The position numbers and the translations under genes were made by a program. DNA of 64,000 bases from Sapria himalayana (Eukaryota; Streptophyta; Magnoliopsida; Malpighiales; Rafflesiaceae), in NCBI GenBank assembly GCA_029783825.1, contig JAREIK010008056.1, positions 186,001 through 250,000 on the forward strand, given 5' to 3'. Position 1 is the first letter of the stretch; every line of letters begins with the position of its first letter. The notes below the pieces were generated by a model that was not told where the DNA came from, ran no database searches, and worked only from the letters and a program-made list of their open reading frames with translations. Below are positions 1 to 10,265 of this stretch, in pieces.

Positions 1-340
1 AGATCGAATTTAAATAATTTATATTTCATCAAAAAATATATATATCCTTATAAAAAGAGGCAAAATTTTAAAAACAAAAATTTATTATTTAGTAATATAA
101 TTTATTTTTATTTTGAATCATTTTAGATTTTGCAATTTTTTTTATATCATTCTTATTTATAATAGTTAATTAATTTTTTATTAATCATTATTATAATATA
201 TATTAATAAAATTATTTATATTGAGTTTACATTATATATAATTATTAATATTATTATTACTGAATATTACATTTACATTTAAAAAAAATTAAAAATTATT
301 ATAATTTCAAATGTTATAACCTTAAAAAATTAAAAAAAAA

Positions 341-432
341 TCAAAAAAAATCAAAAAAAATCAAAAAAAAATCAAAAAAAATCAAAAAAAATAAAAAAAA
401 TCAAAAAAAATCAAAAAAAATCAAAAAAAAAC
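341..432. repeat. Minisatellite (TCAAAAAAAA)n, about nine units
   Basis: A 10-bp unit, T-C followed by eight A, repeats about nine times with small length changes. It lies in the A-run between the palindrome and the octad block of the first monomer. Most other monomers have a single TCAAAAAA at this place, so this is a local expansion. A shorter expansion of the same unit is at 3134-3190. Confidence 0.9.
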
Positions 433-3108
433 CAAAAATTAAATTTTTTATTTTTTCATTCTTTAAATAAAAAACTATAAATCACTAAAGGCCTAAACAC
501 TTAAATCACTAAACCCCAAAACCCCTAAATACTTAAACCATTAAACTAGTATATCCTGAATAATAAAATATAAATCTTTATTTTATTTGTATTCATTATA
601 ATTTTAAATTTACATTTTAATTATTTATTAGTTTGTTTTTATAGAATTATAAATTAAAACTTAATTATGAGAAATACAAATATAATTTAAATAATAACTT
701 TTAATAACAAAAAATATAAACTTATAAAAAGAAGCAAAACATCAAAGAAAGTATTATTTTTTAATATATTTTACTTTGATTTTGAATAAATTTAAGTTTT
801 GCAAATATATTTAAAATAATATCTATCTTATTAATAATTAATTTATTAATTTATTTTTTGATCATTAATATAATATATTTCAATATAATTGTTTATATTA
901 AAATTACCTGATATATAATTATTAATATTATCATAACTAAATATAGTATTCACATATAAAAAAAAATTTAAAAATTGTTATATTTTCAAAGTTTATAATC
1001 TTCAAAAATGAGAAAAAATAACAAAAATAAATTTTATATCATATCATTGTTTAAATAAAACTTATAAACCATTAAATACCTAAATACATAAATATCTAAA
1101 CTCCTAAACCCAGAAGCCCCTAAATACTTAAACCTTTAAACTCGTAAAACTTAAATATAATTTAAATAATTTATAGAAATATTAAATACAAAATAAATTA
1201 TGAGTGATACAAATATAATTTAAATAATATATTTTTCATCAATAAAAACTTTAAAGCTTATAAAATGATGCAAAAACTAAAAAAATTATTATTTAGTAAT
1301 AAATTTTACTTTGATTTTGAATCATTTTAGGTTTTTTAATTATATTTAAATTTATATCTATCATATTAATAATAGTTTATTAATTTATTTTTTGATAATT
1401 GATATAATATCTATCAATAAAAGTGTTTATATTTAGTTTATAATATATATAGTTATAATATTTATTTTTACTAAATATTGTATTCACATTTTAAAAAAAA
1501 TTTAAAATTATTATATTTTCAAATGTTATAACCTTTAAATTTTTGAATAAATATCAAAAATAAATTTTTTATTATTCCATTGTTTGAATAAAACCTATAA
1601 ACCATTAAATGCCTAAATACTTAAATCAATAACTTCTAAATCTCGAAAACCCTAAATAGATATATTTTTTAAACATGTATATTCTAAAAAATAAATAATA
1701 AATAATAAATCTCATTTTTATTTTTTTCATTATACTTTTAAATATTAATTTTAATTATTTATTTGTTTATTTTTATATAAATATTAATTACAAAATAAAT
1801 TATGAGTTATACAAATATAATTTATATAAATTATTTTTCAACAAAAAAAATATTATATAGTAATATATTTTACTTTGTTTCTGAATCATTTTAGGTTTTG
1901 TAATTTTATTTTAATTGATATCTAACTTATTAATAATAGGTTATTAATTTATTTTTTCATCATTATTAGAATATTTTTCAATAAAAATGTTTATATTGTA
2001 TTTATATGATATACAAATTTAATAATTATTATTACTAAATATTGTATTCACTTTTGAAAATGTTTTAAAATTTTTATATTTTCAAAGATTATAACTTTGA
2101 ACATGTGAAAAAATAAAAAAAATATTTTTTTGTTATTTCATTGTTTAAATAAAACCTATAAATCACTAAATGCCTAAACACTTAAATCACTAAACTATAA
2201 AATCTCGATACCCCTATATAGAAAATCCTTTAAACCGGTATACCCTAAATAATAATTAATAAATCTCATTTTTATTTGTTTTCATTATAATTAAAAAAAT
2301 TCATTTTGATTGTTAAGTTATATATATATATATTAATATTAAAATAAATTATGAGTTAAAAATATAATTTATAAAAATTATATTTCATCAAAAAATAGAT
2401 AAGCTGATAAAAAGAATAAAAATTTAAAAACAAATAATTATTATTAAGTAATATATTTTGCTTTTTGCTTTTGAATTATTTTAGGTTTTGATATTATATT
2501 TTAAGTAATATCAATCTTATTCATAATAGATTTTTAATTTATTTTTTGATAATTATTAGAATATCTATGAATAAAATTATTTATATTGAATTTATATGAT
2601 ATATAAATATTATGATTATTATAAATAAATATTGTATTCACTTTTGAAAAAAATTTAAAAATTATTATATTTCGAAAGGTTTTAATCTTAAACAATGAGA
2701 AAGAATACAAAAAATAATTTTTTTTTATTTCATTTTTATATAAAACCTATAGACCACTAAATGTTTACTTACTTAAATCAGTAGCTCATAAAACCCGAAA
2801 CCCCTAAATACATAAACCTTATTTTTAATCATAAAAAATATAAGATTATAAAAAGATAGAAACATTTAACAATTAAATATTATTATTTAGTAATATATTT
2901 TTAATTTATTTTGAATCATTTTGTGTTATGTAAATATATTTTTATTAATATTTATATTATTAATAATAGTTTATTAATTTAATTTTTGATCATTATTATA
3001 ATATCTATCATTATAATTATTTTTATTGAATTTAAATGATATATAATTAATAAGATTAATATAATTATACGTGGTATACACATTTCAAAAGATTTTAAAA
3101 ATTATTTT

Positions 3109-3136
3109 ATTTTCAAAGGTTATAACCTTTGAAAAT
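3109..3136. repeat. Perfect 28-bp palindrome of the satellite monomer
   Basis: The core CAAAGGTTATAACCTTTG extends symmetrically to ATTTT...AAAAT, giving 28 bp with no mismatch. The same palindrome recurs at the same place in many other monomers. Perfect copies were checked at 11431-11458, 27911-27942, 37088-37119, 43488-43519 and 55028-55059, and the last four reach 32 bp. It could form a cruciform or bind a dimeric protein. The sequence does not say which. Confidence 0.9.
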
Positions 3137-3190
3137 CAAAAAAAATCAAAAAAAATCAAAAAAAATCAAAAAAAATCAAAAATAAATCAA
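3134..3190. repeat. Minisatellite (TCAAAAAAAA)n, five to six units
   Basis: This is the same 10-bp unit as at 341-432, directly following the palindrome at 3109-3136. The paralogous monomers at about 32020 and 53280 lack the expansion. It therefore arose after the blocks duplicated, or was lost in the other copies. Confidence 0.85.
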
Positions 3191-3322
3191 AAAATAAATT
3201 TTTATTTTTTTATATAAATAAAACCTATATACCACTAAATGCCTAAAAACATAAATTGCTAAACTCCTAAACGACAAAATCCCTAAATAATCGATGCATT
3301 AAACCGGTATACCATATATAAT

Positions 3323-3899
3323 TGTTGGGTAATTGTGCTTTCACGGTAGTGAGATTGAGATACAGAAACACAGAAACAACATAAAACAAGAAATATATAT
3401 ATCACAATTCAGCACCCATCCATGATAGAATCAAAAAATGAGAAATAAACACTGAAAATAACATGGTTCGCTAGTCGCTCAGTACAACTAGCTAAATCCA
3501 CCATAAAATTCTAATGCTTTATAGATTAAAGCAACATAAATGTCTTACAGTATGTAGCATACAAAATAGTCGCGATAAATCGCACAGAGAGAAGAAAGAG
3601 AGATGATGAACAGTTCCACGGCCCACGGGTCCAAAAACAGCCACCCAAAAATAAAATTACAAACCATTTTATATTAAAATTTCTCTTGGTTGATTTAACC
3701 GGAGCGGATCGGATCATGAGACGGGTCAAGCTCTGCTCCAATTTCGGCCCACTGTCCGGTCAACAAGAATTCCGTTATTGTGCTACTGCTGCATCACCGG
3801 CCTCTAAATATTTCCTTTCCTGCATTTACATGAAAATATTTTAAAAAAAATATTTGGTTATACAAACACATTATCAAAAAATAAAATACATATACAACA
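3323..3899 (-). mobile_element. Solo LTR, copy 1 (probable Ty1/copia type)
   Basis: This 577-bp insert starts TGTTGGG and ends CAACA, the TG...CA ends of an LTR. It is flanked by the 5-bp direct repeat ATAAT (3318-3322 and 3900-3904). Paralogous monomers give the empty site, for example ACATATAATAAATC near 18355 and 39748. No primer-binding site, polypurine tract or gag-pol is next to it, so it is a solo LTR. Read on the minus strand, the end (cacaattacccaaca) resembles the U5 end of plant copia LTRs, so minus orientation is inferred. Small open frames inside it, such as 3526-3741, have no recognisable content. Confidence 0.8.
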
Positions 3900-6800
3900 A
3901 TAATAAATCTTATATCTCATTTTAATTTATATTCATTATAATTTTAAATATTCATTTTAAATATTTATTAGTTTATTTTTTATATAAATATTAATTACAA
4001 AATAAATAATTAGTCAAATAAATATAATATTAATAATTTACTTTTAATAAAAAAATATAATCTTATAAAAAGAAGTAAAAATTTAAAAACAAAAAATTAT
4101 TATTTAGTAATAAATTTTACTTTGATTTTGAATCATTTTAGGTTTTGTAATTATATTTTAATTTATATCTATCATATTAATAATAGTTTATTAATTTATT
4201 TTTTGATAATTGATATCATATCTATCAATAAAATTATTTATAATTAGTTTATATTATATATAATTATAATGATTATTATTACTAAATATTTTATTTACAT
4301 TTTAAAAAAATTTTAAAATTATTATATTTTCAAATGTTATAACCTTTGAAAATGTGAAAAAATAACAAAAATAATTTTTTTGTTATTTCATTGTTTAAAT
4401 AAATCCTATAAACCACTAAAAACCTAAATACATAAATCAATAACTCCTAAATCTCAAAAACCCTAAATAAGTAATTATTTTAAACTGGTATGCCCTAAAT
4501 AATAAATAATAAATCTCAATATTATTTGTTTCATTATAATTTAAAATATTCATCCTAATTATTTATTCATTTATTTTTATATAATTATTAATTACAGAAT
4601 AAATTGAGTTAGACAAATATAATTTATATAATTATTTTTCATTGAAAAAATATAGATAAACTTTTTAAAAGAAAAAAAGTTCAAAACAAAAAATATATTA
4701 TATAGTAATATATTTTTCTTTATTTCTGAATCATTTTAGGTTTCGTAATTATATTTAAATTGATATCTATCTTATTAAAAATAGATTATTAATTTATTAT
4801 TTGATCATTATTAGAATATTTACCAATAAAAATATTTATATTGAATTTATATGATATATAAATATAATGATTATTATAACTAAATATAATATTCACTTTT
4901 GAAAAAAACTTAAAAATTATTATATTTTCAAAGGTTATAACCTTTAAAAATATCAAAAAATAAAAAAAATAAACTTTTTTGATATTTTTTTAAATAACAC
5001 CTATAAACCACTAAATGTATACACAGTTAAATTAGTAAACTCCTAAATCCCGTAATACCAAAATACATAAATCATTAAACAGCTATATACTAATTAATAA
5101 TTAATAAATCTAATTTTTAATTCTATTTATTATAATTTTAAATATTCATTTTAATTATTTATTAGTATATTTTTATAGAAATATTTATTACAAAATAAAT
5201 TATGAGTGCGACAAATATAATTTAATAAATATATATGCTTATTAAATAAGTAAAAATTTAAAAATTAAAAATTGTTATCCAAAAATATATTTTACAATAA
5301 TTTTGAATCAATTTTGGGTTTGTTATTATTTTTTAATTAATATCTATCTTAATATCAATAGTTTATAAATTTAATTTTGATCATTATTATAATATATATC
5401 AAGAAAATTGTTTATTGAATTTATATGATATATAATTAATAATATTATTATAACTAAGTATAGTATTCACATTTGAAAAAATTATAAATATTATTATATT
5501 TTCAAAGGTTATAACCTGTCAAAATGAAAAAAAATTATAAAATTTTTTTTATATTTTATTTTTTTAAATAAAATGTATAAACCACTAAAAGCCTAAAAAC
5601 ATAAATTGCTAAAATCCTAAATGAAAAAACCTGTAAATACATAAACCATTAAACTAGTATACAGTAATAATAAATCATAAATCTCATTTTAAATTTTATA
5701 CAGTATAATTTTAAATTTTTATTTTAATTATTTATCAGTTTATTTTTATAGAAATATTAATTACAAAATAAATTATTAGTGAGACAATATCTAATTTAAA
5801 TTAAAACAGTATCCCTAAATAATAAATAATAAATCTCACTTTTTTTCATTATAATTTTAAATATACATTTTAATTATTTATTTGTTTATTTATATATAAA
5901 TATTAATTACAATATAAATTGAGCTAGACAAATAATTTATATAAATTATTTTTCATGAAAAAATTATAGATAAATATTTAAAATAAAAAAAAATTCAAAA
6001 CAAAAAATTATTATATAGTAATATATTTTGCTTTGCTTCTGAATCATTTTTAGGTTTTGTAATTATATTTTAATTGATATCTATCTTATTAATAATAGAT
6101 TATTAATTTATTTTTTGATCATTATTAAAATATTTATCAATAAAATTGTTTATATTTAATTTACATGATGTATAATTATAAAGATTATTATAACAAAATA
6201 TTATATTTACATTTGAAAATAATTTAAAAATTATTATATTTTTAAAGGTTATCATCTTTGAAAATGAGATAAAATCACAAAAATAATTTTTTTGTTATTT
6301 TATTGTTTATATAAAACCTATAAACTACTAAATGCTTAAACGCTTAAATCATTAAACTCCTAAACCCCAAAACACCAAAAACATTATATACTTAAACATT
6401 TAAACCATCTTTAAAGGTTTAAGTATTCATAAATAATATATAAATATCTATCAATAAATAATAGTTTAGTAATTTATTTTTTGATCATTATTATATTTAT
6501 ATTTAGTTTATTAATATCTATCAATAAAATTGTTTATTTTTAATTTATATGATATATAATTATTAAGTTTATTATAACTAAATATTGAATTCACATTTGA
6601 AAAAAATTTAAAAATTATTATATTAATAAAGTTTATAACCTTCAAAATTGATAAAAAATTTGAAAAATAATTTTTTTGTTATTTCATTATTTAAATAAAA
6701 CATATAAACTATTAAATGCCTGAACACTAAAATCACTAAACTCCAAAACTTCTAAATACTTAAACCATTAAATCGGTATTCCCTAAATAATTAATCATAA

Positions 6801-7345
6801 ATTTCATTTTTATTTGTATTCATTATAATTTTAATATTCATTTTAATTATGTATTAGTTTATCTTTATAGAAATATTAATTGCAAAATAAAATTATGAAT
6901 GAGACAAATATAATTTAAATAATTTATCTTCAACAAAAAAATTTATAAGCTTATAAAAAGAATCAAAATTTTAAAAATAAAAAATTATTATTTAGTAATA
7001 TATTTTACTTTTATTTTGAATCATTTTAGGTTTTGCAAATATATTTTAATTAATATCTATCTTATTAATAATAGTGTATTAATCTATTTTATGATCAGTA
7101 TTATAATATCGATCAATAAAATTATTTATATTGAATTTACATGATATTTAATTTTTATGATTATTATAATTAAATATTGTATTAACATTTAAAAAAAATT
7201 AAAAATTATATTATTTTCAATGGTTATAATCTTGAAAATGAGAAAAAAGTCATAAAAAAAAATTTTTTAGTTATTTAATTATTTAAATAAAACCTATAAA
7301 CCAAAAAATACTTAAATACTTAAATTACTAAACTCCTAAAACCTG
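3900..7345. repeat. Satellite array block 2
   Basis: Tandem monomers with palindrome centres near 4335, 4933, 5507, 6247, 6630 and 7221. The 5507-6247 interval is a long-form monomer (about 740 bp). A shortened unit follows near 6400, with the odd junction ccatctttaaaggtttaagt. The same junction recurs at about 56315, which ties this block to 54000-57255. A class marked by gtatacacagttaaat occurs near 5010. No gene is visible. Confidence 0.88.
6321..6408. repeat. Example of the 8-bp octad block in a satellite monomer
   Basis: Eleven consecutive 8-bp units, seven beginning TAAA and the others near-matches (AAAA or TATA), lie in perfect register with no indel. Units include taaactac, taaatgct, taaatcat, taaactcc, taaacccc and taaaccat. 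A second clean example is 36433-36512, with ten units. The block looks like a degenerate CCCCTAAA minisatellite built into each monomer. Its period is 8, not the plant telomeric 7. Confidence 0.85.
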
Positions 7346-7980
7346 ATACCACTGCACTACACACACATTGTGATTGACCACAGTACACACGTGCACATAT
7401 TATTGTCCATTTTGGTGTAGCATTTAGAGGGGCCAGCATGTCATGGAAGCAGCTAGAAGTAATAGCGGGTAATCCATTCAGACAACTGACGAGATGAGCA
7501 AAGTGGTCGGGAGTAAACACAGGAGTAGCTAGGAGTGGGTCCCGCTAGCCCTATCAGGTAGCATAAAAGACCACCCAACCGTCGCCCATGAGGAATAGCG
7601 GGTAATCCATTAATTAATTGGAGAGCTGGCAAAATCCGAAGAATCACCAAACAGGGCCCATAAGCAATGGAGTCCAGACCTGCCAAACGGGAGCGAAAAA
7701 TTCAAAATTGTAGTTTATGTTTGTAGTCTTGTTTGTATTTTGGACTTTGTATGCACCATGTACTTGTAGAGATAGATCATGACATAATCACACACACAAT
7801 CTTGTATGTTCTCTATGTAGCATGCAATGAGGGCAACTGGACCCATGAGTATCTCTAAGTGGGGCCCACTAATACATTTTGTAAATACACATTAGGCGAT
7901 GCTACACTCTAGGGAGCAGAAGACTGATGCTATACATTTTGTAATTTTGTAATTTTACACTCCAGGGCAACTGGACCCAT
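7277..7980. repeat. 704-bp tandem duplication, first copy
   Basis: This segment repeats at 7981-8684 with an exact 704-bp offset, starting at aattatttaaataaaacc. It includes about 69 bp of satellite plus the start of the composite insert. It has two templated patches. At 7461-7478 the 18-mer aatagcgggtaatccatt, copied from 7593-7610, replaces about 60 bp present in the second copy. At 7965-7980 gggcaactggacccat, copied from 7831-7846, fills the duplication junction. The paralogous block at 57256 is not duplicated, so the event is younger than the block duplication. Confidence 0.88.
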
Positions 7981-8684
7981 AATTATTTAAATAAAACCTA
8001 TAAACCAAAAAATACTTAAATACTTAAATTACTAAACTCCTAAAACCTGATACCACTGCACTACACACACATTGTGATTGACCACAGTACACACGTGCAC
8101 ATATTATTGTCCATTTTGGTGTAGCATTTAGAGGGGCCAGCATGTCCTGGAAGCAACCAACTTGTAGAGGGCCCCACTAGCAAGCCGGGATGATAACATT
8201 CAGAGAACTGACGAGACCGAGCAAAGTGGTCGGGAGTAAACACAGGAGTAGCTAGGAGTGGGTCCCACTAGCCCTATCAGGTAGCATAAAAGACCACCCA
8301 ACCGTCGCCCATGAGGAATAGCGGGTAATCCATTAATTAATTGGAGAGCTGGCAAAATCCGAAGAATCACCAAACAGGGCCCATAAGCAATGGAGTCCAG
8401 ACCTGCCAAACGGGAGCGAAAAATTCAAAATTGTAGTTTATGTTTGTAGTCTTGTTTGTATTTTGGACTTTGTATGCACCATGTACTTGTAGAGATAGAT
8501 CATGACATAATCACACACACAATCTTGTATGTTCTCTATGTAGCATGCAATGAGGGCAACTGGACCCATGAGTATCTCTAAGTGGGGCCCACTAATACAT
8601 TTTGTAAATACACATTAGGCGATGCTACACTCCAGGGAGCAGAAGACTGATCTTTATAGCATTTTGTAATTTTACTTGTATTCT
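7981..8684. repeat. 704-bp tandem duplication, second copy
   Basis: It is nearly identical to 7277-7980, but keeps the region around 8150-8195 (gagggccccactagcaagcc) that the first copy lost. The paralogue at about 57385-57420 also has that region, so this copy is closer to the ancestral form. Small open frames on the minus strand are not conserved against the paralogue and are treated as chance. Confidence 0.85.
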
Positions 8685-9044
8685 AGCTTGGTTGTACGAG
8701 TAGATAATTAGACTATGAGATGGACCTCATCACACATGCACATCGATCTATGCATATTTTTTGATATTTTGTCGGTGCAAAATAGAGCCACTTCTTGGAG
8801 CTCGAGGAGGAAGCATTCTAACACAAGAGATACTCTTTTGAGGATCATTGGAGCAAAAGAATGTGGAATTCAGACGTGCGAATGAATTGACAAAGTGTCG
8901 TAGATATGGACTTGTGGATTTATGGGTATTCAGTTTTATATCTATTCCATTGCATAGCAATGACATAGGCAAACGCTTGATGCTGCATGTCACACACATG
9001 CACAATCTTATATTTGCATAGTTTTAATATGGTGCATCATTCAG

Positions 9045-9133
9045 GTTCCTCCAAAAGGCTTGGACAAATCCAAATGGAAAGTATGCTGTGCGCATAATGA
9101 CTCAATGCCAACTCTGAAGTCCGGGAATGCCAG
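9045..9133 (+). other. Exon-like 89-nt block in the transcript-like insert
   Basis: It is preceded by TTCAG and followed by GTGATT, the usual plant splice-site contexts, and is open in the frame starting VPPKGL and ending SGNAR. The paralogue at 58270-58358 has the same length, borders and open frame, with several amino-acid differences (for example KVCCA against KGRSA). Thirty codons are too few to establish coding. I do not recognise the peptide. Confidence 0.25.
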
Positions 9134-9327
9134 GTGATTTTAGTTGTACTCTTATGCTTCTAATTATTAGGTATTATGTTTTTTTTATGTATTTTATGCA
9201 TAGAATCATTAAGGTGCATAGGATTTGGTGGGCTGGCCTAAATTTGTCATCTTTTTAGTCTCTTGTAAGTTGTGTGCGTAAATGATAAATAAAGTGTGTA
9301 TTTTCCAAAAAAAAAAAAAACAAAAAT

Positions 9328-9410
9328 AAACCATAAACTCTAAACTTTAAATCCTAAACCATAAACCATAAACTATATCTCTAATCTATAAACCCTAAAT
9401 CCTAAATCTC
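9328..9410. repeat. Degenerate interstitial telomere-like heptads, copy 1
   Basis: Twelve consecutive 7-bp units in fixed register, including aaaccat, aaatcct, aaactat, aacccta and aatccta, are variants of the plant telomere unit CCCTAAA. They start 7 nt after the poly(A) tract. The register of 7 sets this block apart from the 8-bp octads of the satellite. Confidence 0.75.
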
Positions 9411-10265
9411 ATGTTTTTCACTTTTATAATCAAATGACTAAGTGTTAAATTTAAATTGAAATTAACAACTTTTAAGAATGTCACAGATTTATCTTTTTGT
9501 ATATGTTACACAAAGTCATGACTAAAGGGGTGAGTCATATCCAAAACTGTGACCCAGTATTATAGTGATTAAATTTTTATTCATGATCATTCTTAGTGCC
9601 ATAGCAATATGTTCGGCAGAGAGACACAAATTATGGCATATTCTCATCGATATGATTTTGTGTTCTAGAGACAAAATATACAATCATGACCATATTCTTA
9701 GTGCCATTCCTCAAGAGCAAAAGTCATGACCCTATAAATAGTTAAAGCTCAAGTACGACTTTTTATAACTTTCTATAGCTAAAATTCTTGTGATTGGAAA
9801 TATCACTATGGCTTTTTCATATGATTTTTGACCTCAAGTGTCAATATGCAAGACTAATATTTTGAGCAATGATTAAAACCTTTTATACATTTGAATATGA
9901 TTCATTTACACCTTTTTAGGTATTGTGAGCTTGTATACATAACTCATTTAATATAAAAAGAAAGAAATGATACTTTTCATATCCATGAGGATATAAAAAA
10001 AATGCTTAGACATGCCAATAAAATAAATTTTTTGATCCTTGATTGAAAGAGACCCCATACTTCTTGCCCTGCTTAAACTACCCTAGGGGTACAAATCATG
10101 GATATGATTTGTACAACTTTGGTTTAATCTGTTAGCGTACATGAGTCAAATTACCTTTGATTGCCCAGTGATTCAACATCAAATATGATGAGACATAATA
10201 GAGATAAAGTAAAAGCTCATATTATTTTGGTTAGAGCTTTAGCAATCATTCTAGATTTGAGAGAT
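9411..10265. other. Low-copy tail of the composite insert, copy 1
   Basis: This is non-satellite sequence without a recognisable gene. It is shared with 58631-59404 up to about 10090; the rest (10090-10265) has no partner in the window. The segment 9534-9693 is inverted relative to the other copy (58802-58962). An 11-bp-stem hairpin sits at 10089-10114. Satellite resumes at about 10266. Confidence 0.6.
10089..10114. repeat. Perfect hairpin, 11-bp stem and 4-nt loop
   Basis: GTACAAATCAT pairs with ATGATTTGTAC around the loop GGAT. It lies where the two copies of the composite block stop matching, so it may mark a breakpoint. No CTRR end follows that would suggest a Helitron. Confidence 0.6.

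Larger units (their letters stand above)
1..3322. repeat. Satellite array block 1 (about six monomers)
   Basis: AT-rich tandem satellite with no coding content. The first monomer belongs to a class recognisable by a tatatccttataaaaagagg segment near 45-62. Close relatives of it start near 19680, 28793, 33715, 40820, 47060, 60520 and 63240. Palindrome centres lie near 311, 990, 1521, 2085, 2676 and 3118, so spacing is irregular. The last monomer (about 2830-3310) has the ttgtgttatg signature near 2935. It has lost about 160 bp near 2820 compared with its relatives at 31560-31725 and 52820-52980. The block is colinear with 28793-32172, and from about 517 onward with 50470-53427. Confidence 0.9.
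7346..9320 (+). mobile_element. Transcript-like polyadenylated insert, copy 1
   Basis: This is non-satellite DNA, clearly richer in G+C than its surroundings. It ends with AATAAA (9288-9293), then 13 nt, then 14 A (9307-9320). That is the expected 3' end of a reverse-transcribed, polyadenylated RNA on the plus strand. An 89-nt exon-like piece with AG/GT borders lies at 9045-9133. I see no long reading frame, reverse transcriptase or other recognisable protein. It may be a retrocopy, a non-autonomous non-LTR element, or a captured gene 3' end. The region 7346-8684 includes a local tandem duplication. The paralogue is 57256-58539. Confidence 0.55.

Noticed and set aside
3526..3741. 71-residue minus-strand frame inside the first solo LTR.
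   Set aside because: It is not kept in the other two LTR copies, and LTRs are non-coding.
6321..6408. Octad blocks as true telomere or telomere-seeding sites.
   Set aside because: The units are degenerate and confined to about 90 bp per monomer. I keep them as telomere-like only.
7320..9005. Several minus-strand frames in the composite insert (7320, 7453, 8061, 8200, 8748) and their counterparts near 57468 and 57997.
   Set aside because: The sense strand is fixed as plus by AATAAA and the poly(A). The frames are short, change ends between copies and carry no domain.
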